Source of the DNA: GSA-30 sp036384435
GTDB lineage: Bacteria > Pseudomonadota > Gammaproteobacteria > Xanthomonadales > Rhodanobacteraceae
DNA length: 64,000 nucleotides
Reading direction: 5' to 3'
Assembly (NCBI RefSeq): GCF_036384435.1
Contig: NZ_DASVMI010000080.1
Coordinates: forward strand, 1 to 64,000
Shown: positions 42,056-50,923 of the stretch, one piece after another
Position numbering within the stretch: the stretch's first letter is position 1
Layout: every line of letters begins with the position of its first letter
Made by a program: the position numbers and the translations under genes
Notes under the pieces: generated by a model
What the model saw: only the letters and a program-made list of their open reading frames with translations
The model's database searches: none
Told to the model about the DNA's origin: nothing

Positions 42056-43141
42056 ATGCAACTCGCATCCCGCTTCGCTTCCCGTTCGCCGGTGCTGCGT
42101 TCGGAACGTCCCTTGTTTGATGACCAAATCCGAGCCGTAGCCCCTTCCATCTTCGCGGACGCCCCGCACGAAAGCCGCTCGCAACGATACAGCTACATCC
42201 CCACCGCCACGGTGCTGCAAGAACTTCGCGGCGAAGGCTTCGAGCCGTTCATGGTGTGCCAGACCCGCGGGCGGCAGGACGACCGCCGCGACTACACCAA
42301 ACACATGATTCGCTTGCGCCATGTCAGCCAGATCAACGGACGCGAAGCCAACGAAATCATCCTCCTCAATTCCCATGATGGAACGAGCAGCTATCAGATG
42401 CTCGCCGGCATGTTCCGGTTCGTGTGCAGCAATGGCCTTGTCTGCGGCGACACCGTGGCGGACGTGCGCGTACCCCACAAGGGCGACGTGGCCGGGCACG
42501 TCATCGAAGGCGCTTACGAAGTCCTGCACGGCTTCGACCGCGCGCAGGCATCCCGCGATGCCATGCAGTCGATCACGCTGGACAGCGGCTAGGCGGAAGT
42601 ATTCGCCCGCGCGGCGCCGGCGTTGAAGTACGACGAGACGACGCCCGTGCCCATCACGGAATCGCAAATCCTGCTGCCGCGCCGTCACGACGACAGCCGC
42701 CGCGACCTGTGGAGCGTGTTCAACCGCACGCAAGAAAACCTCATCAAAGGCGGCCTGTCCGCCCGTGCCGCGAATGGTCGCCGTCAGACCACGCGCCCGG
42801 TGCAGGGCATCGACCCGGCCGGTTATGCGGGCCTGGAGGACGGCGTGGACTGGCATTGGGGTCGTATTCTTGTGGGTGCCGCGTTGTCCACAATGCTCGG
42901 CGTCGGCTCCGAGCTGGCCGTCTCGAACCAGGGCAGCGCCAACGGCAATACGGTCATTGCGCTGCGCGACAGCTCGCAAGACACGGCCAATCAGGTCGGC
43001 CAGGAAATCACGCGCCGCGACCTCAGCGTCCAGCCGACGCTGACGGTACGCCCGGGGTTTCAGGTCAACGTGATGGTGAACAAGGATCTGGTGCTGCGGA
43101 CGTATCAGCCGCTCTTTGTGCAGCAGGGACCGATGCAATGA
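42056..43141 (+). pseudogene. DUF932-trbI chimeric pseudogene with in-frame TAG
   Basis: One continuous frame of 361 codons with a single TAG at 42590-42592. Residues 1-178 and the ~75 after the stop match the ICE-borne DUF932 family (SYIPTATVLQELRGEGFEPFM ... SQILLPRRHDDSRRDLWSVFNRTQENLIKGGLSARAANGRRQTTRPVQGID). From about 42820 it becomes the C-terminus of the conjugation protein TrbI (AGYAGLEDGVDWHWGRILVGAALSTMLGVGSEL ... NKDLVLRTYQPLFVQQGPMQ). A deletion has therefore joined two ICE genes in frame. In intact relatives the stop position is probably Glu (GAG to TAG). Confidence 0.8.
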
Positions 43142-43355
43142 GTGCGACGCGCAAGCTGCGGCTGGGACCGGTGCCAAAGAAAACGAAAGCATCAAGCTGA
43201 CCTTCGTGTGTCCGGCCACGCTCTAGGCGGACCTCGACCGCTATGCAGCCATGCACGCGCAGACCTACGGTGAGGCGGTCGATGCGACGACGCTGATCCC
43301 GCACATGCTGGAGGCGTTCATCGCGGGGGATCGGGGGTTCAGACGGGGTAGGTGA
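43138..43355 (+). pseudogene. DUF2274 family gene remnant (ICE, downstream of trbI)
   Basis: Begins by ATGA overlap with the trbI tail: MSATRKLRLGPVPK, the DUF2274 N-terminus. A frameshift near 43175 is followed in another frame by ESIKLTFVCPATL, then TAG, then ADLDRYAAMHAQTYGEAVDATTLIPHMLEAFIAGDRGF. trbI-DUF2274 is the usual order at the end of trb clusters in Tn4371-like elements. The gene carries at least one frameshift and one stop, so it is dead. Confidence 0.75.
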
Positions 43356-43404
43356 GACGACGCCCGACAGGCCCCGCGCGCGGCTGTGCCGAAGGGGTGA
43401 GAAT

Positions 43405-43482
43405 TTGGAAAAGTTGTTATTGTCGCATCTAGACTACGATTGGATGCGCCATCTCAAATTGGCTTCTGCTTGGAAAAGTTGT
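43405..43482 (+). repeat. 13-bp direct repeats upstream of abiEi
   Basis: Two exact copies of TTGGAAAAGTTGT, at 43405-43417 and 43470-43482, start 65 bp apart. The second ends 12 bases before the AbiEi start codon. AbiEi-type antitoxins autoregulate by binding upstream repeats, so these are candidate operators; that role is inferred. Confidence 0.5.
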
Positions 43483-43494
43483 AGAAATCGTCGT

Positions 43495-44232
43495 ATGGCT
43501 ACGACTACCAAAAGCAAATTAAATGCTCTCTACACCCGGCTGGCACCGGGAACGCCGCTGACCTCGGAGGACTTGGCGGCGTTGGGCATCTCTGCCGATC
43601 TGGCCGTCCACTACGTTCGGGCTGGCTGGCTCACGCGCTTGGCCCGCGGGGTGTATAGCCGTCCGAACGACACTCCAGCCCTCGATCCCAGCCTGCTACT
43701 GTTGCAGCGCCGGTTCGAGGGACTGCATGTTGGTGGCAAGTCGGCGCTGGACTGGTATGGCGTGCGCCAGTACGTGTCGCAGCAGCCGATGCTGCGCCTG
43801 TACGGCTGGATGGCAGCGCGTCTGCCGGAATGGTTCACCGAACGCTTCCCGGCCGAGTACCACCGCAAGCGCCTGTTCGATGAGCAGCCGGACGCCTTGC
43901 TGCACGTTGGCCCGTTCGAGCAGCGCAGCGCGGCACCGCAGGTCTCGGCGCCGGAGCGCGCATTGCTGGAACTGTTGAGCGAAATCGGCGCGCGCCAGCC
44001 GTTGCAGGAAGCCCGCGAGCTCGTCGAGAGCGCGTACAGCCTGCGTGCCGATGTGCTGGGCGAGCTGTTGCAGCACTGCACGAACGTCAAGACCGTGCGG
44101 CTGTGTTTGCAACTCGGCCGTGAGGCGTCATTGCCCTGGGCGGCGAAGCTCGACCCAGCCACGTTGCCGACGGGCAGCGACCGGCCCTGGGTGTCCCGAT
44201 CGACCGACGGCTTGTTGGTGCTCAAGCCATGA
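43495..44232 (+). CDS. abiEi: AbiEi-family type IV antitoxin
   Basis: Protein of 245 residues. The N-terminal winged-helix (SKLNALYTRLAPGTPLTSEDLAALGISADLAVHYVRAGWLTRLARGVYSRP) matches the AbiEi antitoxin N-terminal domain. The C-terminal domain (LHVGGKSALDWYGVRQYVSQQPMLRLYG) is the AbiEi_3-like region that counteracts the toxin. It is a transcriptional repressor and antitoxin in the AbiE abortive-infection system. ATG 43495 (MATTTKSKLNAL) was preferred over an upstream start that would read through the direct repeats. Its stop overlaps the toxin start (ATGA). This partner appears intact. Confidence 0.82.
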   Translation: MATTTKSKLNALYTRLAPGTPLTSEDLAALGISADLAVHYVRAGWLTRLARGVYSRPNDTPALDPSLLLLQRRFEGLHVGGKSALDWYGVRQYVSQQPMLRLYGWMAARLPEWFTERFPAEYHRKRLFDEQPDALLHVGPFEQRSAAPQVSAPERALLELLSEIGARQPLQEARELVESAYSLRADVLGELLQHCTNVKTVRLCLQLGREASLPWAAKLDPATLPTGSDRPWVSRSTDGLLVLKP

Positions 44233-45148
44233 AACAGACCTATCTCGATACCGCACGCCTGCTGACGCAGGTGGCACCGCTGGTTTTCGTGGACGATACC
44301 TTTGCCTTGAAGGGCGGTACGGCCATCAATCTGTTCGTGCGCGATATGCCGCGCTTGTCGGTCGATCTTGATCTGGTCTTTCCCGACCACACACTGCCGC
44401 GCGACGAGGCGCTGGAACGCATCAACGAGGCTGTCCGGCAAGCTGCCGAGCGGTTGATGAAACGAGGGTTTCAGACGCATGCGCCAGCGGCAGCGGCAGG
44501 CGAAACAAAACTGCTGGCCGGCGCGATGCCATTCAGGTCAAGATCGAAGTGAACTTCGTGATGCGCGGGACGGTGCGACCCGTGGGCCGCGCTGCGCTTA
44601 CGCCAGTCGCGCGCGACGTGCTGATGGCCGATCTGGAGATTCCGGTGGTGTCACTGGAAGACGTGTATGGCGGCAAGCTGGTGGCGGCGCTCGATCGGCA
44701 ACATCCGCGTGACTTGTTCGACGTGATGCAGCTCTTTGCGCATGAAGGCATCACGCCTGGTATCCGGCGCGCTTTCGTGGTCTATCTGTCGAGCAGTAAC
44801 CGACCGATCCACGAAGTGCTGTTCCCGCCATTGCGGGACATCCAACATGACTACGAGCACAACTTCCAGGGTATGACGAGCGAGCCAGTACCACTCGATG
44901 CGCTGCTTGCCGCGCGAGAACGCATGGTGCGTAAAATTCAGCAGGGCCTGGACGACAACGAGCGTCGCTTTCTGCTGTCACTGGCTACCGGCGAGCCTGA
45001 GTGGCCGCTGTTGGACATTGCCCATCTCGAACACTTGCCGGGTATCCGCTGGAAGCTGCACAACTTGGCGCAGTTGAAGCAGACCAATGCGAAGAAATTT
45101 TCCGAGCAGGCCGACTTGCTCGCCACACGGCTGTCTGCGTTGCCCTAA
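44229..45148 (+). pseudogene. abiEii: AbiEii nucleotidyltransferase toxin, frameshifted
   Basis: Nucleotidyltransferase toxin of the AbiE pair broken in two frames. The first part (MKQTYLDTARLLTQVAPLVFVDDTFALKGGTAINLFVRDMPRLSVDLDLVFPD) has the GGT and DLDL motifs. It runs out of frame at about 44520 and ends at 44551. The second part continues from about 44529 as IQVKIEVNFVMRGTVRPVG ... VSLEDVYGGKLVAALDRQHPRDLFDVM to the normal C-terminus. Adding one C in CTGGCC-GGCGCG restores LLARRDAIQVKIEVN, so a single-base deletion explains the break. Either inactivated or a sequencing error. Confidence 0.82.
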
Positions 45149-45435
45149 GCGCTGATTGATGATAAGTCGGCGCCTCGCAGATGGCTCTGTTTCCCGCGCC
45201 AGCAAATGGCGTGTTTTTCTGACTGTAAAAGCGACGGTAAAGACCTATGTCGATCACAGCGAAACCCTTTAACCATGCGGGTCCAGGCGGTCTGTTGATG
45301 ACCGAGTGGGAAACCTCGATGCATGCCGACGCACACCGGGCCGGTAAAGGTGCCGAGCATGTGCTGAAATTCTGCCGGGCAGAATCGAAGGCCGTGGGCC
45401 GGTGAGGCGGCATTTTCCAAGTGGCTGGCACGCGG
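45149..45435. other. Gap with a weak candidate island right end
   Basis: 287 bases without a recognised gene. At 45302-45311 the sequence CGAGTGGGAA resembles the last bases of guaA (CGAGTGGGAGTGA). This is the only such match I noticed to the right of the integrase and could be a decayed attR, but a 9-10 bp match may be chance. Confidence 0.2.
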
Positions 45436-46368
45436 CTAAATGGTTTTCTGATTTTGCCCTGCTTCTCTTATTGTTTTTACATCTCGCATCGGCGGTGCCC
45501 CGAACAGGCGACGATATTCCCGAATAAACTGAGTGGCACTTTCGTAGCCGACCTTCAGTGCCACCATGCCTACCTCCAGTTCCTCCTCCATCATCAGGCG
45601 GCGTGCCTCATGCAGGCGTAATTGCTTTTGGTATTGAATCGGACTCATGCCCGTGAGTTCATTGAAGTGGCGGTGCAGTGTCGACACACCCATGCCCGCC
45701 TTTTCGGCCAGTTGCTCAATCCGCAGGCGCTCACGGAAGTTTGCGTTTAGCCATTCAATGACCGTGGCAACCCTGTGGCCTTGCGACCCTAGCCGGACGA
45801 TCCTTCTCAACCTGGCACCGCCGGGTCCAGACAGCAGGCGATAAAGGATCTCTTGATGAATAAGTTTGGAAATAAAGGCAATATCGCCGGGACGTTCCAG
45901 CAATCGCACGAGACGTGCCACGCAGTCCAGCATCGCTGGATCGAGTTTGATCACAGCAAGGCACGTATCGCCGGGCGCATGGCTCGGTGTGTCGATATCG
46001 ATCTCTGCCATGACTTGCCGGGCAAGATTCAGATCGAGGTCGATACGCAGTGCGGTATAGGGACGATGTGGACTTGCATCGGGAATCGCGATGATGCTGG
46101 GCAGTTCAACAGCCGTCAGTACAAAATGGTTTTCTTCGTGAAAAATAACACTATCCCCGTTCGAAATACGCCGGCTGCCTCGCACGCATATGCACAAGCA
46201 TGCTGCGTCGACTTGAGCTGTCGGGGGAACTGGAGTTGTGATACGTGCAACGCTTAACCCAGGTACGGGAGTGCTGTGCCCGTGATGTAGTGCAGCAAAG
46301 CGTGCAATGACGGCTTCGATCTCATCGCGCTGACGCTCTGCGGGATTAGCCGGATAGGGGCGGGGCAT
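45436..46368 (-). CDS. AraC-family transcriptional regulator (AraC_N type)
   Basis: Regulator of 310 residues. The N-terminal AraC_N/cupin-like ligand domain is about residues 30-180 (PGLSVARITTPVPPTAQVDAACLCICVRGSRRI). Two C-terminal HTH units follow: LRIEQLAEKAGMGVSTLHRHFNELTGMSPIQYQKQLRLHEARRLM and VGMVALKVGYESATQFIREYRRLFGAPPMRD. This subfamily typically sits next to and activates oxidoreductase genes. ATG 46368 (MPRPYPANPAERQRDEIEAVI) was chosen; a TTG 21 bases upstream is possible. Divergent from an aldo/keto reductase across a strong palindrome. Confidence 0.87.
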   Translation of the reverse strand: MPRPYPANPAERQRDEIEAVIARFAALHHGHSTPVPGLSVARITTPVPPTAQVDAACLCICVRGSRRISNGDSVIFHEENHFVLTAVELPSIIAIPDASPHRPYTALRIDLDLNLARQVMAEIDIDTPSHAPGDTCLAVIKLDPAMLDCVARLVRLLERPGDIAFISKLIHQEILYRLLSGPGGARLRRIVRLGSQGHRVATVIEWLNANFRERLRIEQLAEKAGMGVSTLHRHFNELTGMSPIQYQKQLRLHEARRLMMEEELEVGMVALKVGYESATQFIREYRRLFGAPPMRDVKTIREAGQNQKTI

Positions 46369-46425
46369 GGCACGTCCACAGTGTTTCAAGCCTCACAGCT
46401 TGCCAGACGCTTGCACCATTGGCGA

Positions 46426-46455
46426 CCTGATCCTCTCTCTGTAGAGAGGATCAGG
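46426..46455. promoter_or_regulatory. Perfect 13-bp-arm palindrome between AraC gene and AKR gene
   Basis: CCTGATCCTCTCT-CTGT-AGAGAGGATCAGG lies in the 176-bp divergent intergenic region. No gene ends here, so a terminator role is unlikely. It is more probably an operator or a structured leader. Confidence 0.6.
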
Positions 46456-46544
46456 CAGTTATTCGGCAAGATCGGGCTACCGGATTTGTGGCGATGAAAC
46501 GTACGCTCTCGGTTAGTCATATCTATCCCCTGATTGGAGCGCAG

Positions 46545-47582
46545 ATGAAATACAACCGCTTGGGCAATACGGGCCTCTTCGTTTCCGAGCTGGCGTTCGG
46601 CGCGATGACGTTTGGAGACAACGCCGGGTTCGAGTCCATGGGAGGGCTTGGGCAGGACGATGCGAACGCGATGGTGCGGCGTGCCTTCGAGGCTGGGATC
46701 AATCTCTACGACACCGCTGATTTTTACGCGCTTGGAGACTCGGAACGCTTGCTCGGTGAAGCCCTGCGAAATCTCGGTGCAACGCGAGATAGCTATCTGA
46801 TCGCAACCAAGGTGTTTGGCCCGATGGCGAAGGGGCCGAACGGGGCAGGCGCCTCGCGCGGACACATCATGGACTCGGCTAAGGGCAGTCTCAAGCGGCT
46901 GGGCATCGATCACATTGATCTTTATCAGATTCACGGCTTCGATCCCGCGACGCCCATCGAAGAAACTCTGCGTGCACTTGACGATCTTGTGCGGCAAGGA
47001 CACGTTCGATATGTAGGCGTATCCAATTTCGCAGCTTGGCAGCTTACGAAGGCACTGGGCATTTCCGAAAGACTCAACATCACGCGGTTGAGTTCGCTGC
47101 AAGCCTATTATTCCGTTGCAGGGCGCGATCTGGAGCGCGAGATCACGCTACTGCTCGAAAGCGAAGGTGTCGGCCTCATTGTCTGGAGCCCGCTGGCCGG
47201 CGGGTTCCTAAGCGGCAAGCAGGCCCGCGGAGAAGGGGTTCCCGAGGGTAGCCGTGATTTGAACGCTCGTCCGCACATTGATTACGATCGGGGGTTCAAC
47301 ATCATTGATGTATTGCGTCCGATTGCCGAAACGCATGATGCTTCGGTCGCTCAAACCGCGCTCGCTTGGCTCCTGCACCAGAAGGTGGTGTCCAGCGTAC
47401 TGATTGGAGCCAAACGAATGGATCAGCTAGAGGACAATCTCAAAGCTGCCGACATTACGTTCACTGAAAAAGATTTGGCTGCAATCGACGACGTGAGCAA
47501 GCTCCCTGCAGAATATCCTGGCTGGATGCTGGCGATGTGGAGCGCCATTCGTGCTGGCCAGTTGGCCGAGTCCAAGCGTTGA
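46545..47582 (+). CDS. Aldo/keto reductase
   Basis: AKR of 345 residues, a soluble NADPH-dependent carbonyl reductase. MKYNRLGNTGLFVSELAFGAMTFG opens the (alpha/beta)8 barrel. The catalytic region has GINLYDTADFYALGDSERLLGEAL, a Lys in SYLIATKVFG, then IDHIDLYQIHGFDPATPIEETLRALDDLVRQGHVRYVGVSN and a cofactor loop VSSVLIGAKRMDQLEDNLKA. The motifs match the YajO/YghZ-type subfamily. ATG 46545 with GGAGCGCAG before it is the start. Probably activated by the divergent AraC protein. Confidence 0.9.
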   Translation: MKYNRLGNTGLFVSELAFGAMTFGDNAGFESMGGLGQDDANAMVRRAFEAGINLYDTADFYALGDSERLLGEALRNLGATRDSYLIATKVFGPMAKGPNGAGASRGHIMDSAKGSLKRLGIDHIDLYQIHGFDPATPIEETLRALDDLVRQGHVRYVGVSNFAAWQLTKALGISERLNITRLSSLQAYYSVAGRDLEREITLLLESEGVGLIVWSPLAGGFLSGKQARGEGVPEGSRDLNARPHIDYDRGFNIIDVLRPIAETHDASVAQTALAWLLHQKVVSSVLIGAKRMDQLEDNLKAADITFTEKDLAAIDDVSKLPAEYPGWMLAMWSAIRAGQLAESKR

Positions 47583-47903
47583 TATTGCTACCTTCGTTGT
47601 CACTTGAGGCACGCGGAGTCAATCCCTGCTGCTTAGGAAATCCGCCCATTCATCGCACGCGGTCAAGCTGCTGCCGATTTCCGGCCGAATTGCGAAGGGT
47701 CTCGATGGCGTGCAGCGAGCCCTATGTCGCTACTAAAAATCTCTTGCCCATCTCGAAGCGCGCTTACTGTAATGAAGAGCTTCCAGAGTTACCTTCATTT
47801 GGTTCAACTGCGGTGGCGTGCTTCCCGGTAATCGTTACTCTTGCCCGAACCTGGAGGACCCGTCACAGCATTAGGCCAATATTGCCGAAAACTGGCCGTC
47901 GGG
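47583..47903. other. 321-bp gap with no recognisable feature
   Basis: Lies between the convergent AKR and LysR genes. No protein similarity, no good terminator hairpin and no repeat was seen. Confidence 0.5.
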
Positions 47904-48818
47904 TCATTTCGACTTGGCGGTCAATATGAGGGCGGTGAACTCGCTGGCGATTCGGGCTGCAACGAAGTCCACGAAGACCCGCAGCTTCGGCAAAGGGTAT
48001 TTGCTAGCCGGCCACAGTAGGCTGATCGATCCTCGCTCCTGGCTTTGCCCGGCCAGTAATTCCACCAAGTGTCCTTCGCCAATCGCACGCCGCACCGCAA
48101 AGGATGGCAAATACGCGATACCGCGCCCCCGCAATGCAAGGTCCAGTAGAGGGCTCATCATGTTGGCCGTGATCGTCACCGGCAATTCCGTGTCGGCGTC
48201 TAGGGGCCAACGCATCAACCTGCCAGTTTCCGGGTAGCGGTGGCGTAAGCATCGATGCCTGTGCAGGTCTGAAGCGTCACGTGGCTTCCCATTTGCTTCA
48301 ACGTAAGCAGGAGACGCCACAAAATGCCAACCGAAACTTCCCAGCGACCGATGTGAAAGACGGCTATCCTTTGGTTCGCCCGAGCGGATGACGGCGTCGA
48401 AACCTTCATCAATGACCTCGACGAAGCGATCACTGATGTCGAGTTCAAGTTCGATCTGGGGATACGCCACGGTGAATTCCGACATTAACGGCAGCAGCAA
48501 TGTCGGCTCGACCGGGACACTAACCTTGAGGCGGCCAGCGGGGGCTGCGCCGGCGTTCCCCAGTTCGGCCTGAGCGGCCTCCACCTCGCCCAGGATGCGG
48601 CGGCAGCGATCTAGAAACAGCAGGCCCTCGTCCGTGATCGTGATGGAGCGCGTCGAACGGTGGAACAGTCGCACGGACAATTGTTCCTCCAACTTTTGGA
48701 TCGCCTTGCCTACCGCCGAGGGGGTCAAGCCAACGGTTTGGCCGGCAGCCTTGAAGCTGCGCTTGTCAGCGGCATGCACGAAGGCGCGCATGGCGCCGAG
48801 GCTCTCAATCATCGCCAT
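47904..48818 (-). CDS. LysR-family transcriptional regulator
   Basis: Regulator of 304 residues. The N-terminal HTH (AMRAFVHAADKRSFKAAGQTVGLTPSAVGKAIQKLEEQLSVRLFHRSTRSITITDEGLLFLDRCRRIL) is standard LysR. The co-inducer domain begins GRLKVSVPVEPTLLLPLMSEFTVAYPQIELELDISDRFVEVIDEGFDAVIRSG. The CrgA/PA-type pattern is common beside reductase genes. ATG 48818 begins the conserved region; ATG 48812 is an alternative. It is divergent from the OYE-SDR-SDR run, and an AAGAAA/TTTCTT inverted repeat lies between them. Confidence 0.9.
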   Translation of the reverse strand: MAMIESLGAMRAFVHAADKRSFKAAGQTVGLTPSAVGKAIQKLEEQLSVRLFHRSTRSITITDEGLLFLDRCRRILGEVEAAQAELGNAGAAPAGRLKVSVPVEPTLLLPLMSEFTVAYPQIELELDISDRFVEVIDEGFDAVIRSGEPKDSRLSHRSLGSFGWHFVASPAYVEANGKPRDASDLHRHRCLRHRYPETGRLMRWPLDADTELPVTITANMMSPLLDLALRGRGIAYLPSFAVRRAIGEGHLVELLAGQSQERGSISLLWPASKYPLPKLRVFVDFVAARIASEFTALILTAKSK

Positions 48819-48850
48819 GGAGGAATTTTGCTCCGTAGTGAAAGTAATTA

Positions 48851-48864
48851 AAGAAAGTTTTCTT
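48851..48864. promoter_or_regulatory. Inverted repeat in the LysR/alkene reductase promoter region
   Basis: AAGAAA-GT-TTTCTT lies in an AT-rich 97-bp divergent region. It is placed where a LysR activator would bind, but it is short and AT-rich, so confidence is low. Confidence 0.35.
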
Positions 48865-48915
48865 ATATCACATGGGCATCTAGAGTGACGTCGTGTTCAT
48901 TGCGAGGCACCTGTG

Positions 48916-50055
48916 ATGCCTGACCTTTTCAGTCCATTCGATCTTTCCGGCCTTTCCTTGCCTAATCGCATCGTCATGCCGCCGCTGACGCGGTCACGCG
49001 GCCCTGACGATGCAGCGACGGAGCGGGTCGCCCTTTACTACGCCCAGCGCGCGAGCGCAGGCTTGATCATCGGCGAAGGCTCACCGATCTCGAACGAAGG
49101 CCAGGGCTACCTCTACAACCCTGGCATCTTCACCCCGAACCAGATCGCCGGCTGGCGTCTAGTGACCGACTCTGTGCATAGCGTTGGCGGGCACATGTTC
49201 CTGCAGATTTGGCACGTCGGTCGCATTTCCCACACATCGATACAGCAAGGCGGCCAGTCACCCGTCAGTTCCACCGCTCGCGGTGCGGAGGGGGCGATGG
49301 CATTCGGACGCAATGCCGACGGCGAGGTGGGGTTCCTTCCGGCATCCGCGCCACGGGCACTGGCGACCGACGAGATCGGCAGGGTAGTGGCCGACTTCGT
49401 GCAAGCTGCTCGGAACGCCATGGACGCCGGCTTCGACGGCATCGAACTTCACGCCGCCAATGGTTATCTCTTCGACCAGTTCCTCAATCCGCTCGTCAAC
49501 GACAGGACAGACCGTTATTCGGCCGCCACCATGGAGGGACGGCTGAGGTTCACTCTCGAAGTCGTGGACGCCGTGTGCGCCGCAATCGGTCCTGCGCGCG
49601 TGGGGATCAGGTTGACGCCGTTCGGCGTCATCGGCTCCATGCCGATCTTCCCCGACAGCGAGGCGACCTACATGGCTCTGGGGCGCGCGCTTGGCGAACG
49701 CCGAATCGCCTACATCCATGTCATGGATCAGACCGGGTTCTTCAATACGCCCCAAGGCCAGCGCCCGACCAGCGACGCTATCAAAGATCTGCTTCGCCAG
49801 TGGCGGACGGCCGCACCGGGCATGGCATTGATACTTGATGGCGGTCTCACAAAAGCGCGAGCCACCCAGTTGATCGAAGAGGGCGTGATCGATCTGGCCG
49901 GCTTTGGCCAACCGTTCATCGCGAACCCTGATTTGGTTGCTCGACTGCGCCACAACTGGCCTTTGAGCCCTGCGGACCGAGCTACCTATTACACGGGAGG
50001 TGCTCGCGGTTACATCGACTATCCGCCTTATCGCGCGGATGCGGCGCGAGCCTGA
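48916..50055 (+). CDS. Old Yellow Enzyme family alkene reductase (copy 1)
   Basis: FMN-dependent ene-reductase of 379 residues, reducing activated C=C bonds with NAD(P)H. LFSPFDLSGLSLPNRIVMPPLTRSR is the family opening; QIWHVGRISH is part of the FMN/substrate site. FDGIELHAANGYLFDQFLNPLVNDRTDRYSAATMEGRLRF has the catalytic HAANGYL, but the usual GGS after RTDxY is replaced by SAAT. It starts at ATG 48916; the GTG 3 bases earlier is an alternative. First gene of an OYE-SDR-SDR run. Confidence 0.9.
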   Translation: MPDLFSPFDLSGLSLPNRIVMPPLTRSRGPDDAATERVALYYAQRASAGLIIGEGSPISNEGQGYLYNPGIFTPNQIAGWRLVTDSVHSVGGHMFLQIWHVGRISHTSIQQGGQSPVSSTARGAEGAMAFGRNADGEVGFLPASAPRALATDEIGRVVADFVQAARNAMDAGFDGIELHAANGYLFDQFLNPLVNDRTDRYSAATMEGRLRFTLEVVDAVCAAIGPARVGIRLTPFGVIGSMPIFPDSEATYMALGRALGERRIAYIHVMDQTGFFNTPQGQRPTSDAIKDLLRQWRTAAPGMALILDGGLTKARATQLIEEGVIDLAGFGQPFIANPDLVARLRHNWPLSPADRATYYTGGARGYIDYPPYRADAARA

Positions 50056-50102
50056 GGCGGGCTCAACCGCCCATATTTAATGTTCAACGCAAAGGAATCA
50101 TC

Positions 50103-50876
50103 ATGCCACGTTACGAAGAATTCAGAGGGCGCGTCGCGCTGATAACGGGAGCGGGCTCCGGCATCGGTCAGGCCGCGGCACTCGCATTTGCCAGCCAGGG
50201 CGCTCGTATCGTCGTTGCCGACGTGAATCTCGATGGGGGTCAGGCCACTGTTGGGCGTATTTGCGATTCGGGCGGCGAAGCGATCTTTATCCAGACGGAC
50301 GTAAGCGACGCGACGCAGGTCGCGCGACTAGTTGACGCTGCCGTGCAGCATTATGGGAGCCTCGATGTCGCCTTCAACAACGCCGGGATAACACAGAATT
50401 CGCAGCTTCTGGCCGACCAACCTGACGACACCTACGACCACGTCTTCGATGTCAGTGCGCGTGGACTCTGGTTGTGCATGCGCGCCGAGATCCGCCAGAT
50501 GGTCAAGCAAGGTCGAGGCGCGATCGTGAACATGGGATCGATGTCGAGTGTAGTTGGCATCGGCGGACTGAGTACCTACACCGCTTCAAAGCACGCCGTC
50601 CTAGGCCTGACGCGTGGCGCCGCCCTGGATTACGCCAAGCAGGGCATCCGCATCAACGCCGTTGGACCGGGAACCATCGATACGCCCATGATCGAGCGCT
50701 TCATCGAACTGGCCGGTTCGGACTCGGTGATGGATCCGATCCGCTCGGCCCATCCGGTAGGCCGTACCGGCCGGGCGAGTGAAGTCGCGGAGGCCGTGCT
50801 GTGGTTGGCTTCGGACGCGTCGAGTTTCGTCGTTGGTCACATGCTTATGGTCGACGGCGGCTATTCGGTGCAATGA
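50103..50876 (+). CDS. Short-chain dehydrogenase/reductase (SDR, classical type)
   Basis: Protein of 257 residues. The cofactor motif is ALITGAGSGIGQAAALAFASQGARIVVADVN; the Asp in VADVN suggests NAD preference. The NNAG motif (FNNAGI) and the catalytic YxxxK (TYTASKHAV, with the upstream Ser in GSMSS) are present. The C-terminus GHMLMVDGGYSVQ is standard. It lies 47 bases after the OYE with AAAGGAATCATC before the ATG. Substrate unknown. Confidence 0.9.
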   Translation: MPRYEEFRGRVALITGAGSGIGQAAALAFASQGARIVVADVNLDGGQATVGRICDSGGEAIFIQTDVSDATQVARLVDAAVQHYGSLDVAFNNAGITQNSQLLADQPDDTYDHVFDVSARGLWLCMRAEIRQMVKQGRGAIVNMGSMSSVVGIGGLSTYTASKHAVLGLTRGAALDYAKQGIRINAVGPGTIDTPMIERFIELAGSDSVMDPIRSAHPVGRTGRASEVAEAVLWLASDASSFVVGHMLMVDGGYSVQ

Positions 50877-50884
50877 ATACTCTA

Positions 50885-50905
50885 GCGCCCTGACGGCGCC
50901 TTTTT
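50885..50905 (+). terminator. Weak hairpin plus T-run between the two SDR genes
   Basis: GCGCC-CTGAC-GGCGC-C followed by TTTTT. The 5-bp stem is short, so it may only attenuate transcription into the second SDR gene. Confidence 0.35.
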
Positions 50906-50923
50906 GGAATGAGGACCGAAGAC

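Noticed and set aside
45145..45431. Overlapping 91- and 148-codon minus-strand frames after the AbiE genes
   Set aside because: No similarity and conflicting frames; the long one overlaps the abiEii coding end.
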